From positions 6,411 through 70,410 of the forward strand of contig NZ_DATGNU010000028.1 in assembly GCF_035306585.1 (NCBI RefSeq): 64,000 bases of DNA, in the 5' to 3' direction. The notes under the pieces were generated by a model. That model was not told the origin of the DNA and made no database searches. It saw nothing but the letters and a program-made list of their open reading frames with translations. This document shows positions 26,216 to 34,454 of this stretch, piece after piece. The DNA is from Galbibacter sp035306585 (GTDB lineage: Bacteria; Bacteroidota; Bacteroidia; Flavobacteriales; Flavobacteriaceae). The translations under genes and the position numbers were made by a program. Positions within the stretch are counted from its first letter, which is position 1. Each line of letters begins with the position of its first letter.

Positions 26216-26246
26216 CTTTGGCAAAAAATTAATCTGTTTGCCAAAG
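26216..26246. repeat. Perfect 10-bp inverted repeat between pdxJ and the MFS gene
   Basis: CTTTGGCAAA (26216-26225) and TTTGCCAAAG (26237-26246), spacer 11 nt. On the minus strand TATCTTTG (26249-26242) overlaps one arm and matches the -7 consensus; on the plus strand TAACTTTG (26213-26220) overlaps the other. No T run follows on either strand, so an operator is more likely than a terminator. Confidence 0.6.
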
Positions 26247-26268
26247 ATATTTCATAAAAAGGTGTTGC

Positions 26269-26982
26269 TTACTTTAAACGATGCAGATACATTTGAATGA
26301 CATTTTCCAATCCCAGATATAGGGATTCTGCTATAAGGGCATGGCCTATAGAGACCTCTAATAGGTTTGGAATATTTTGTTTAAAAAAAGCGGTGTTATC
26401 CAAATTCAAATCATGACCAGCGTTTAGTCCTAAGCCTATTTCTTCTGCCATTTGAGCCGCTTCTATGTAGGGATTGATCGCTGATTTATCGCCTTTTTCA
26501 AATGCCTTTGCATAACCCTCCGTATATAGTTCGATGCGATCCGTCCCTGTTTGAGCTGCCCCTTGAACCATGGCAACATCAGGGTCTACAAAGATAGAGG
26601 TACGAATGTTGTTGTGCTTAAATTCTTGAATGATTTCGGTTAAAAAATTCTTATGTTTTAGCGTGTCCCATCCTGCATTGGAAGTAATAGCATCTTCTGC
26701 ATCTGGGACCAAGGTGACCTGCGCAGGTTTCACTTCCAAAACCAACTGAATAAAATCATCAATAGGATTTCCTTCGATGTTGAATTCCGTAGTAATCACC
26801 CCAGGAAGATCTCTGGCGTCTTGGTATCGGATATGACGTTCATCTGGTCTTGGGTGAACTGTGATGCCTTGTGCTCCAAATAACTCAATGTCTCGGGCTA
26901 CTTTTAAAAGATCAGGTACATTCCCACCTCGTGAATTACGAAGGGTTGCTATTTTATTGATGTTAACGCTTAACTTTGTCAT
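26269..26982 (-). CDS. pdxJ: Pyridoxine 5'-phosphate synthase
   Basis: A 237-residue TIM-barrel enzyme that condenses 1-deoxyxylulose 5-phosphate with 3-amino-2-oxopropyl phosphate to give pyridoxine 5'-phosphate. Family blocks are clear: MTKLSVNINKIATLRNSRGGN, ITVHPRPDERHIRYQD with the conserved His/Arg residues, EFNIEGNP, VTLVPDAEDAITS, and GLGLNAGHDLNLDN. Length is normal. No other vitamin B6 gene is in the window. It is transcribed away from the CBS/nadK cluster. Confidence 0.97.
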   Translation of the reverse strand: MTKLSVNINKIATLRNSRGGNVPDLLKVARDIELFGAQGITVHPRPDERHIRYQDARDLPGVITTEFNIEGNPIDDFIQLVLEVKPAQVTLVPDAEDAITSNAGWDTLKHKNFLTEIIQEFKHNNIRTSIFVDPDVAMVQGAAQTGTDRIELYTEGYAKAFEKGDKSAINPYIEAAQMAEEIGLGLNAGHDLNLDNTAFFKQNIPNLLEVSIGHALIAESLYLGLENVIQMYLHRLK

Positions 26983-27202
26983 AAGGATAATCTTAATAAG
27001 GTCACTGGTAAAAAGTGTTTTTGGTACCTAGAATATGGAATGCGAAGATACTTAAAAATATGATTTTTCACCTTATTTCTAACAGGCTATAAAATCAGGG
27101 TATATATCCAAGGGGAGCTTTTACCTGAAAACTTTAAAATACAAACTAAAGCCTGCAATATTTCAACAGAAAATCATTAATTTGCATTTCAATATCATTG
27201 TG

Positions 27203-27859
27203 ATGAATTTACATTCCTATATAAATAATGACGTTTTGCCATTACTGCCGAATTATCCGGTAAAAATGGTACTTGGAATGTTTTCCGTTTGTACCAATAC
27301 GCATATTCCACTTGTGGAAGATCACAAATTGCTTGGGCTTATTTCAGAGGATGATGTGCAAGGTTTTGATCCCGATAAGCGGATGAGTGATTATTTATAC
27401 GTTTTGGATCTTTTTTTTGTGCGTAAAACCACCAACTGGATTGATGTGTTAGAGGCATTTGCTAAATTTAACGCCAATGTCATGCCTGTACTAGATGAGC
27501 ACAATAACTATGTTGGTTATTATGAACTCATCGATATTATGAGTTTGTTTAAAGAAACCCCTTTTTTAAATGAACCAGGGGCGGTTTTGATTGTGGAAAA
27601 AGGGCATAAAGATTACTCCTTTAGTGAAGTCTCTCAAATCGTAGAAAGTAACAATGCAAAACTATTAGGTGCCTTTATTTCAGAGGATAAAGATGATATT
27701 GCTCAAATCACCATGAAAATAGGAGGAAGCGGCCTTTCTGAAATTCTACAGACCTTTAGAAGGTACAGTTATAAGATCGTAGTGGGTATTGAGGAGGACA
27801 CCTATGTGGAAGGATTGAAGGAACGCTCGGATTATTTGAATAAATTTCTTGAAATATGA
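27203..27859 (+). CDS. CBS domain protein (upstream of nadK)
   Basis: A 218-residue cytoplasmic protein from ATG 27203 (MNLHSYINNDVLPLLP). Two CBS repeats cover about residues 14-130 (THIPLVEDHKLLGLISEDDV; ANVMPVLDEHNNYVGYYELID in parts VMPVLDEHNNYVGYYE). The C-terminal ~80 residues (GAVLIVEKGHKDYSFSEVSQI ... GGSGLSEILQTFRRYSY) look like an ACT-like regulatory fold. CBS pairs bind adenosyl ligands such as ATP, AMP or NAD derivatives, which would suit the position 34 nt before NAD kinase; that link is inference. It opens the plus-strand envelope run. Confidence 0.88.
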   Translation: MNLHSYINNDVLPLLPNYPVKMVLGMFSVCTNTHIPLVEDHKLLGLISEDDVQGFDPDKRMSDYLYVLDLFFVRKTTNWIDVLEAFAKFNANVMPVLDEHNNYVGYYELIDIMSLFKETPFLNEPGAVLIVEKGHKDYSFSEVSQIVESNNAKLLGAFISEDKDDIAQITMKIGGSGLSEILQTFRRYSYKIVVGIEEDTYVEGLKERSDYLNKFLEI

Positions 27860-27893
27860 TTATAATAACGCTTGTGTTAACAACATTGGATAA

Positions 27894-28781
27894 ATGAAAA
27901 TAGGTATTTACGGGCAATATTATAAAGAGGACTCCAAAGACTGTGTCACCAACCTGCTCAACTTTCTTCAAAAAAATAATATAGAGGTTCATATCGAGTC
28001 TAACTATTTAAAACAGCTCAGAACGTTTCTAAAAGTGGAACAAGCCTATGAGACTTTTTCTGGTTTTGAGGATCTCGATGATTCATTTGATGTGTTCTTA
28101 AGTGTCGGAGGGGATGGTACCATGTTAAGTACTGTTCTTTTTGTCCGAGATCTAAATATACCAATCCTTGGGATTAATACAGGTCGGTTAGGTTTCTTAG
28201 CCACTGTGCAAAAGGATGACGTGGAAAAAGCCATGAAGGAATTGCTCGAGGGTAAATACGAGGTAGAAGAACGTGCCTTATTACAGGTAAGTACCAGTAA
28301 TGGAAGTATTGCAGATCAAACCGTGGTGAACTTTGCGCTGAACGAGGTTACCGTGGTTCGAAAAAACACGACTTCCATGATTACCATTGCCACCTGGCTT
28401 GATGACGAATATTTAACCTCTTATTGGGCTGACGGGCTTATTCTTGCAACCCCAACAGGATCAACAGGATATTCATTGAGTTGTAACGGGCCAGTGATTG
28501 CGCCTAGCACGGATGCTTTTGTGTTAACACCCATCGCACCACATAATTTAAATGCGCGTCCATTAGTTATCCCTGATAAAACTAAAGTGCAATTAAGGGT
28601 CTCAGGAAGAGAAGATCAATATTTGATATCTTTGGATTCTCGCATAGCGACCTTAAATAACGATACTGATGTTTATATTCAGCAAGCGCCCTTTAATATT
28701 AAATTGATACAATTAAGGGACGAGAGTTTTTTAAAGACCCTCAGACAAAAATTACTCTGGGGTGAAGATAGACGTAATTAA
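27894..28781 (+). CDS. nadK: NAD kinase
   Basis: A 295-residue ATP-NAD kinase that makes NADP+. The GGDGTML motif (residues 72-78) holds the catalytic Asp; also seen are GINTGRLGFLA, the NE motif in ALNEVTVVRK, and the NAD-binding block TPTGSTGYSLSCNGPVI. The length agrees with other Flavobacteriaceae. It is 34 nt after the CBS gene and 110 nt before the DUF6089 gene. The order CBS protein, nadK, DUF6089, uppS, bamA, ompH, ompH, murI is typical of the family Flavobacteriaceae. Confidence 0.97.
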   Translation: MKIGIYGQYYKEDSKDCVTNLLNFLQKNNIEVHIESNYLKQLRTFLKVEQAYETFSGFEDLDDSFDVFLSVGGDGTMLSTVLFVRDLNIPILGINTGRLGFLATVQKDDVEKAMKELLEGKYEVEERALLQVSTSNGSIADQTVVNFALNEVTVVRKNTTSMITIATWLDDEYLTSYWADGLILATPTGSTGYSLSCNGPVIAPSTDAFVLTPIAPHNLNARPLVIPDKTKVQLRVSGREDQYLISLDSRIATLNNDTDVYIQQAPFNIKLIQLRDESFLKTLRQKLLWGEDRRN

Positions 28782-28868
28782 GAGCGCTTCATGAACACTA
28801 TTAACCAGACCATGATAATTTTATAGCATATAAATAGCCACTTACTGCATATAAAATATCAGAATGTA

Positions 28869-28876
28869 TATATTTG
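28869..28876 (+). promoter_or_regulatory. -7 promoter element of the DUF6089 gene
   Basis: TATATTTG (TAnnTTTG), 15 nt before the ATG at 28892. Could start a sub-transcript DUF6089-uppS-bamA within the larger run. Confidence 0.55.
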
Positions 28877-28891
28877 CAAACTTTGAAAGGT

Positions 28892-29578
28892 ATGAACTTT
28901 AGAAACTTAGCCATACTATTTATACTGTCCACAAGCTTGTCGAATGCGCAGATGTTTGAGATTGGTGGATTTGTGGGAGGAAGTAACTACATCGGTGATG
29001 TCGGTTCTTCTAGGTATATAAACCCCAATAGTTTAGCCGTTGGGGGTGTGTTTAAATGGAATGTCAGTGAACGTTATGCTTATAGAGCTTCACTCACTGC
29101 CTCACAATTAAAAGCCTCGGATAAGGATGCCGATACGCAGGGAAGATTTAATAGAAATTTAGATTTTTCGAATCAAATTTATGAAGGAGCCTTGGGAATG
29201 GAGTATAATTTTTGGGAGTTTGATCTAGGGCCGTTTTCAAGGTCTGTGACACCATATATATATGGAGGAGGGGCTATATTGTGGTATCAAGATATATATT
29301 ATACAAGTATCAGTGATGACACTGCGGTTAGAGACGGTAAAAAAATTACTTTTGCCATCCCGATGGCACTGGGTGTGAAAGCTAAAATTAACACACGATT
29401 TGTAATAGGAGCCGAGGTAGGGGTGCGATATACCTTTACAGATAATTTGGATGGGAGTTACCCGAGCGATGCGAATAAGATAAGGCTAGGGAATGTTTTA
29501 AGTGATGACTGGTATGTTTTTTCTGGAATCACGCTCACCTATACCTTTGGAAAAGAGTCGTGTTATAGCTGTTTTTGA
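28892..29578 (+). CDS. DUF6089 family outer-membrane protein
   Basis: A 228-residue protein from ATG 28892 (MNFRNLAILFILSTSLSNAQ, a signal peptide), not the TTG upstream. The rest has amphipathic strands with Tyr/Gly/Asp turns (FEIGGFVGGSNYIGDVG; VTPYIYGGGAILWY; FVIGAEVGVRYTFTDNLDG in parts VGVRYTFTDNLDG), consistent with an eight- to ten-strand beta barrel. It is found in front of uppS and bamA in most Flavobacteriaceae. No function established. It ends with YSCF, one of two nearby cysteines. The next gene starts 10 nt after it. Confidence 0.9.
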   Translation: MNFRNLAILFILSTSLSNAQMFEIGGFVGGSNYIGDVGSSRYINPNSLAVGGVFKWNVSERYAYRASLTASQLKASDKDADTQGRFNRNLDFSNQIYEGALGMEYNFWEFDLGPFSRSVTPYIYGGGAILWYQDIYYTSISDDTAVRDGKKITFAIPMALGVKAKINTRFVIGAEVGVRYTFTDNLDGSYPSDANKIRLGNVLSDDWYVFSGITLTYTFGKESCYSCF

Positions 29579-29588
29579 TTGATTAATA

Positions 29589-30326
29589 ATGAATGAAGAT
29601 ATAATTAATAAAGATAATTTACCAAAGCATATTGCTATTATCATGGATGGCAATGGACGATGGGCCAAACAAAAAGGGAAGCTCCGAGTTTTCGGTCATG
29701 AACATGGTGCTAAGACGGTAAAGAAAATCGTTGAAGCATGCGGATCTTTGGGGATCGAAAATTTAACCTTGTACACTTTTTCAACCGAAAATTGGAGTCG
29801 ACCTAAACGTGAGGTCGAAACATTGATGCGCTTATTAGTGTCTTCTTTAAGAAAGGAATTAAGTACCTTGGTTAAAAATAATATTAAACTTAAGGCTATT
29901 GGCAGTCTTGATAGTTTACCTTCACTAGCTCAAAAGGAATTGATGGAAGTGATTGAGAAAACCGAGAAAAATTCAAAAATGACACTCACCTTAGCGCTAA
30001 GTTACGGATCGAGGGAAGAGCTTAAAAATGCCATAGTTCAGATAAGTAACAAAGTTAAAAATAATATAATTTCTCCTGATTCTATTGATGAATCGATTAT
30101 AAATAATCATCTTTACACGCATGATTTGCCAGATGTGGACTTGTTGATCAGAACAAGCGGAGAGTGCAGGATAAGCAATTTTTTACTTTGGCAAATAGCT
30201 TATGCGGAATTGTACTTCACCGATACACTTTGGCCAGATTTCACCAAAGAGCACTTGTGTGAGGCGATTGTAAATTATCAAAACAGAGAACGTAGATTTG
30301 GAAAGACAAGCGAACAACTTAACTAA
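29589..30326 (+). CDS. uppS: Isoprenyl transferase (undecaprenyl diphosphate synthase)
   Basis: A 245-residue cis-prenyltransferase that builds the C55 lipid carrier for peptidoglycan and LPS sugars. The catalytic Asp lies in IAIIMDGNGRWAKQKG, followed by RVFGHEHGAK, TLYTFSTENWSRP and the substrate block RTSGECRISNFLLWQIAYAE. The second residue after RTSGE is Cys where Gln, Met or Leu is commoner. Length is normal. It is 10 nt after the DUF6089 gene and 7 nt before bamA, so all three should share a transcript. Confidence 0.97.
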   Translation: MNEDIINKDNLPKHIAIIMDGNGRWAKQKGKLRVFGHEHGAKTVKKIVEACGSLGIENLTLYTFSTENWSRPKREVETLMRLLVSSLRKELSTLVKNNIKLKAIGSLDSLPSLAQKELMEVIEKTEKNSKMTLTLALSYGSREELKNAIVQISNKVKNNIISPDSIDESIINNHLYTHDLPDVDLLIRTSGECRISNFLLWQIAYAELYFTDTLWPDFTKEHLCEAIVNYQNRERRFGKTSEQLN

Positions 30327-30333
30327 GAATATC

Positions 30334-32877
30334 ATGTGGAAGCGATATTTGGGTATCCTTTTATTACTACTAACTTTTACGAAATACGCAAGTGCACAGG
30401 ATACGACCTTTGATAAGGGGGAGGAATACATTCTCGGAGGTATTGAAGTTACTGGAGTAAAGACGTATAATGACCAAAGTGTTATAAGTTACACCGGATG
30501 GAGAATCGGACAAAAAATTACTGTGCCGGGAGAGCAAATCAGTGATGTGATTAGTAAGCTTTGGGGACTTAATTTATTTAGTGACATTAATATCTACAAG
30601 ACTAAAATTGAAGGTGATAAGATATTTCTAGAGATCAATGTTGTTGAGCTTCCTGTCCTAGCAGATGTAAAGATTACTGGTATTAAAGAAAGAAAGGTAG
30701 AGGATCTTATTGAGGAGGCCGATCTTAAAAAAGGTAAGAAAGTAACCGAAGGTTTCCTTGCCAATACCAAGACGTATCTTACTAATAAATACAAAAAAGA
30801 AGGGTTCCTAAATACCAAAGTTAATATTAATACCATTGAGGCCGATACACTTGAGACCAGTAATGCCCTTAAAATGGTTGTTTCTATTGATAGAGGTGAA
30901 AAAGTTAAAGTTGGAAAAATCGAGTTTCACGGAAATGAAAAGCTCAGTGATAGGAAGCTTAGAAAGTCTATGAAGAATACCAAGCAGAAGGTGTTTGGAC
31001 GATTTTGGAAAAAATCGAAATTTATTCCAGAAGATTTTGAGACGGATCTAACTTCGGTGATTGATACTTATAAAGAGAACGGTTACCGTGATGCGCGCAT
31101 CATAGCAGATACCGTTATTCGTCAAAATGAAAAAACGATCGATATAGATGTAACCTTAGAGGAAGGTGATAAATATTACTTTGGAGATATCGACTTTGTA
31201 GGTAATACAGCTTATTCAGATCAGCAACTAAGTAGAATCCTAGGACTTAAAAAGGGAGATGTCTACAACGGTGTTTTATTTGACAAGCGAATTGAAGATA
31301 ACACCAAGCCTGACGGGAATACTATTGCGAACTTGTATCAGAACAATGGATATTTGTTCTCACAAGTGAACCCAGTAGAGGTTTCTGCAAAGAATGATAC
31401 CATCGATTTTGAAGTGCGTATTGTGGAAGGGAAATTGGCTTATTTCCAAGAAGTAAGTGTTTCTGGAAACGAGCGAACTAATGACCATGTGATTTACAGA
31501 GAGCTTAGAACGCGTCCTGGACAATTATACTCTAAAGAGAATGTTGTTCGAACCATTAGAGAGTTAGGACAATTAGGGTTTTTCGATCCTGAAACCATTA
31601 GCCCTGAAATTAAAGATGCCAATCCAGAGGCTGGTACTGTTGGAATCAACTATGCCTTGACTGAAAAAGGATCTAGCCAGATTGAACTTCAGGGAGGATA
31701 CGGTGGTGGTGGATTCATCGGAACGATAGGGCTTTCTTTTAATAATTTCTCCATTAGAAATATTTTCAATGGCGAAGAATACAAGCCAGTTCCAATGGGG
31801 GATGGTCAAAGATTATCGTTGCGTTTACAGGCAAGTAGATTTTTTCAGACCTATAGTTTCTCTTTTGTAGAACCTTGGCTAGGAGGGAAGAAACCAGTGC
31901 AGTTCTCCACTTCCATTTCCAGAACTTTACAATTTAGATACAACCCAAGAACGGGAGATGCTGATAAGGATCAACGTTTTGTAATCACTGGTGCTACCGT
32001 TGGTCTTGCGAAAAGATTGCGTTGGCCTGATGATCACTTCCAGTTATCGCATGCTTTGAGTTACCAGCACTATGATCTTCAAAACTACAACACCTCGTTG
32101 TTTACTTTTGGAAACGGATATTCGCACAACTTTGCATATACCATTCAGCTAAGTCGAAATAATACATATGTGAACCCAATCTTCCCATTGGGAGGGTCGG
32201 AGTGGAATATTAGTTTAAAGCTCAGTCCACCTTATTCACTGTTTAACAATATTGATTATGGAAATTTAGCGAATGATCCAGAATATCAAATGATCAACTC
32301 ACAGAATCAGGTGGTGCCAGATCAACCTAAAATTGATCAGGAAAAATATAAATGGCAAGAATTCTATAAAGTTAAGTTTTCCGGAAACTGGTATACCAAC
32401 ATTGTCGCGAAGCTCGTCTTGAAAACAGGAATCGAATTTGGCTTTTTAGGAGCTTATAATGATCAACGAGGAGTGATTCCATTTGAGCGCTTCTTCTTAG
32501 GAGGAGATGGTTTAGGGAATTATACATTGGACGGAAGGGATAATATCTCTTTAAGAGGGTATCCAAATCAATCGTTATCAGGTATTGACGGTTCTACAGT
32601 GTATAATAAGTTCTCGTTGGAACTTCGATACCCAATTACCTTAAAGCCGACAGCATCTATTTATGGATTGACATTTGTAGAAGGCGGTTCTGCTTATGAT
32701 ACCTTTAGTCAATACAATCCGTTTAATCTAAAAAGATCTGCAGGTCTTGGTGTACGTATTTTTATGCCTGCCTTTGGACTCCTGGGGATTGACTTTGGAT
32801 ATGGATTTGATCCAGTTCCTGGAGAGGTTGAACCCAGTGGATGGCAAACGCACTTTATTATTGGTCAGCAGTTTTAA
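30334..32877 (+). CDS. bamA: Outer membrane protein assembly factor BamA
   Basis: An 847-residue Omp85 protein from ATG 30334 (MWKRYLGILLLLLTFTKYASA, signal peptide). Five POTRA domains span about residues 25-430 (for example GIEVTGVKTYNDQSVISYTG; YFGDIDFVGNTAYSDQQL; YFQEVSVSGNERTNDHVIYR), followed by the 16-strand barrel (about 440-847) ending in HFIIGQQF with the terminal Phe. Lid/loop-6 motif VRGF-type appears as SLRGYPNQSL. It folds barrel proteins into the outer membrane. Located 7 nt after uppS and, with an intervening possible promoter, before two ompH chaperone genes. Confidence 0.97.
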   Translation: MWKRYLGILLLLLTFTKYASAQDTTFDKGEEYILGGIEVTGVKTYNDQSVISYTGWRIGQKITVPGEQISDVISKLWGLNLFSDINIYKTKIEGDKIFLEINVVELPVLADVKITGIKERKVEDLIEEADLKKGKKVTEGFLANTKTYLTNKYKKEGFLNTKVNINTIEADTLETSNALKMVVSIDRGEKVKVGKIEFHGNEKLSDRKLRKSMKNTKQKVFGRFWKKSKFIPEDFETDLTSVIDTYKENGYRDARIIADTVIRQNEKTIDIDVTLEEGDKYYFGDIDFVGNTAYSDQQLSRILGLKKGDVYNGVLFDKRIEDNTKPDGNTIANLYQNNGYLFSQVNPVEVSAKNDTIDFEVRIVEGKLAYFQEVSVSGNERTNDHVIYRELRTRPGQLYSKENVVRTIRELGQLGFFDPETISPEIKDANPEAGTVGINYALTEKGSSQIELQGGYGGGGFIGTIGLSFNNFSIRNIFNGEEYKPVPMGDGQRLSLRLQASRFFQTYSFSFVEPWLGGKKPVQFSTSISRTLQFRYNPRTGDADKDQRFVITGATVGLAKRLRWPDDHFQLSHALSYQHYDLQNYNTSLFTFGNGYSHNFAYTIQLSRNNTYVNPIFPLGGSEWNISLKLSPPYSLFNNIDYGNLANDPEYQMINSQNQVVPDQPKIDQEKYKWQEFYKVKFSGNWYTNIVAKLVLKTGIEFGFLGAYNDQRGVIPFERFFLGGDGLGNYTLDGRDNISLRGYPNQSLSGIDGSTVYNKFSLELRYPITLKPTASIYGLTFVEGGSAYDTFSQYNPFNLKRSAGLGVRIFMPAFGLLGIDFGYGFDPVPGEVEPSGWQTHFIIGQQF

Positions 32878-32880
32878 ATT

Positions 32881-32897
32881 TTGGCACGATATTTTCT
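32881..32897 (+). promoter_or_regulatory. Sigma-54-like -24/-12 element before ompH (first copy)
   Basis: TTGGCACGATATTTTCT: TGGCAC at -24 and TTTC in place of TTGC at -12, with the 5-nt spacing of sigma-54 promoters. It lies 105 nt before the ATG of the first ompH gene, directly after the bamA stop. A nearly identical copy stands before the tail-specific protease gene. Confidence 0.45.
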
Positions 32898-33001
32898 ATA
32901 TATAAGTCGTTGCTGTTTTTCGGTCGAAGAATACAAGGAATACTTGATATATAAAATATTTTTAGTTTCTTCGTATTCTGTATGTAATTAAACCTAAGAC
33001 C

Positions 33002-33805
33002 ATGAAACCAACTACCGTTCTTTTAGTATTGTTATTATTTGTTGGGAGCTTTAGTGTAAATGCACAAAGAGGTGTTCGTATTGGATATGTAGATATGGAT
33101 TATATCCTAGAGCAAGTTCCAGAGTACCAAATGGCTAACGAGCAATTAGCTAAAAGGGTTCAGAAGTGGAAGATGGAGGTAGAGCAGCAGCAGGCAAGTA
33201 TTGCACAAATGCGTAGCGATCTTGCTGCAGAGAAGGTGTTGCTCACCAAAGAACTCGTACAGGAACGTGAAGATGAAATTAATGCTTTAGAGCTTCAGAT
33301 GAAGGACTATCAACAAGATAGGTTTGGGCCTCAAGGGGATTTAGTGCGTCAGCGTAGTCAATTGGTTAAACCAATACAGGATCAAGTATTTAATGCAGTC
33401 CAGGAAATTGCAGCAAACAAAAAATTTGATTTTGTTTTTGATAATTCTGCTGATGTTGTTATGTTGTACTCCGATAAACGTTTTGATATTAGTGATCAGG
33501 TATTACGAAGTATCAATGCCACTAGAAAAAGAGGTGGCGTAAGTAACAACAGTGCTTTAGAGCAGTACGAGGAGGCAGCACTAGATCCGGAGCTACGAGA
33601 GCGCCAACAAGCTTATGAGCAAAAGAAAGAGGATAGGGCAGCGGAGATTGAACAAAGACGGGCTGAAAAGCTAAAGGAGATTGAAGCGCGTAAAAAAGCA
33701 TATGAAGAACGAAGAAAGAAGATGTTAGAAGAACGAGAGGCTAAAAGACAAGAGAAATTGGAAGAACGAGCCAGGCTCATAGAAGAGCGGAAAAATTCAA
33801 ATTAG
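33002..33805 (+). CDS. OmpH/Skp family periplasmic chaperone with Lys/Glu/Arg-rich tail
   Basis: A 267-residue protein: signal peptide MKPTTVLLVLLLFVGSFSVNAQ, the OmpH start RIGYVDMDYILEQVPEY, a long coiled coil (residues about 40-115), the block FDFVFDNSADVVMLYSD closing the Skp core, then a highly charged ~85-residue tail (from about 183) made of Glu, Arg and Lys with few other residues. The tail is not part of E. coli Skp. It is expected to hold unfolded outer-membrane proteins on their way to BamA. A second, tail-less paralogue follows 67 nt later. Confidence 0.93.
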   Translation: MKPTTVLLVLLLFVGSFSVNAQRGVRIGYVDMDYILEQVPEYQMANEQLAKRVQKWKMEVEQQQASIAQMRSDLAAEKVLLTKELVQEREDEINALELQMKDYQQDRFGPQGDLVRQRSQLVKPIQDQVFNAVQEIAANKKFDFVFDNSADVVMLYSDKRFDISDQVLRSINATRKRGGVSNNSALEQYEEAALDPELRERQQAYEQKKEDRAAEIEQRRAEKLKEIEARKKAYEERRKKMLEEREAKRQEKLEERARLIEERKNSN

Positions 33806-33872
33806 AAAGGAAACGACCACGACGTTGTCAATTAATTAATAAGTAAAAACAATTTAGAAATTTTTAAAAACC

Positions 33873-34382
33873 ATGAAACAGTTTAAATCATTAGTAATTG
33901 CGGTTGTATTGGCCATATGTTCAGTAGGTTTTGCTAGCGCACAGAGTAAGGTAGCTCATATTGATGTACAGCAATTGGTGCAGGATATGCCAGAGATGAA
34001 GGCTGCACAAGCAGAATTACAAAAACTACAGGGTACATATAAAACTGATATTGACGCAAGTTATCAGGCACTTCAAAGTAAAATGAAGACCTATCAGGCC
34101 GAGGCTGCTACCCAAACTCAAGAAGAGAACCAAAAACGTGCACAGGAAGTTGAAGGAATGCAACAAAACATTATGCAAGCGCAACAGCAAGCACAACAGG
34201 AGCTTAGTCAAAAAGAAATGGAGCTGTTAAAACCAATTCTAGAAAAAGCAAATGCAGCTATCTTAAAAGTAGGTAGAGCTCAAGGTTTTGATTATGTATT
34301 AGATTCCTCTAGTGGCTCTGGAGTTATTTTGGCTGATGGTAAAGATCTTTTAGCTGATGTTAAAAAAGAACTTGGATTTTAA
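33873..34382 (+). CDS. OmpH/Skp family periplasmic chaperone, short form
   Basis: A 169-residue protein with signal peptide MKQFKSLVIAVVLAICSVGFASA, the block KVAHIDVQQLVQDMPEMKAAQ, a Gln-rich coiled coil and the closing FDYVLDSSSGSGVILADGKDL. This is the normal size of Skp/OmpH in E. coli (~160 residues). It acts with BamA, encoded two genes upstream. It ends at a strong terminator 28 nt later, after which murI follows with its own GTG start. Confidence 0.95.
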   Translation: MKQFKSLVIAVVLAICSVGFASAQSKVAHIDVQQLVQDMPEMKAAQAELQKLQGTYKTDIDASYQALQSKMKTYQAEAATQTQEENQKRAQEVEGMQQNIMQAQQQAQQELSQKEMELLKPILEKANAAILKVGRAQGFDYVLDSSSGSGVILADGKDLLADVKKELGF

Positions 34383-34410
34383 GACTTAAATTTTAGTATA
34401 ATATGTAAGG

Positions 34411-34442
34411 AACTGTCTATATTTACATAGGCAGTTTTTTTA
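34411..34442 (+). terminator. Terminator after the second ompH gene
   Basis: AACTGTCTAT/ATAGGCAGTT (10 pairs including one G-T, 6-nt loop) followed by a T run. It separates the bamA-ompH-ompH genes from murI. Confidence 0.87.
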
Positions 34443-34454
34443 TTTTATAAACAA

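Noticed and set aside
27015..27040. TTGGTAC-N5-ATAT before the CBS gene as a sigma-54 site
   Set aside because: The -12 half does not match and the distance to the start is large.
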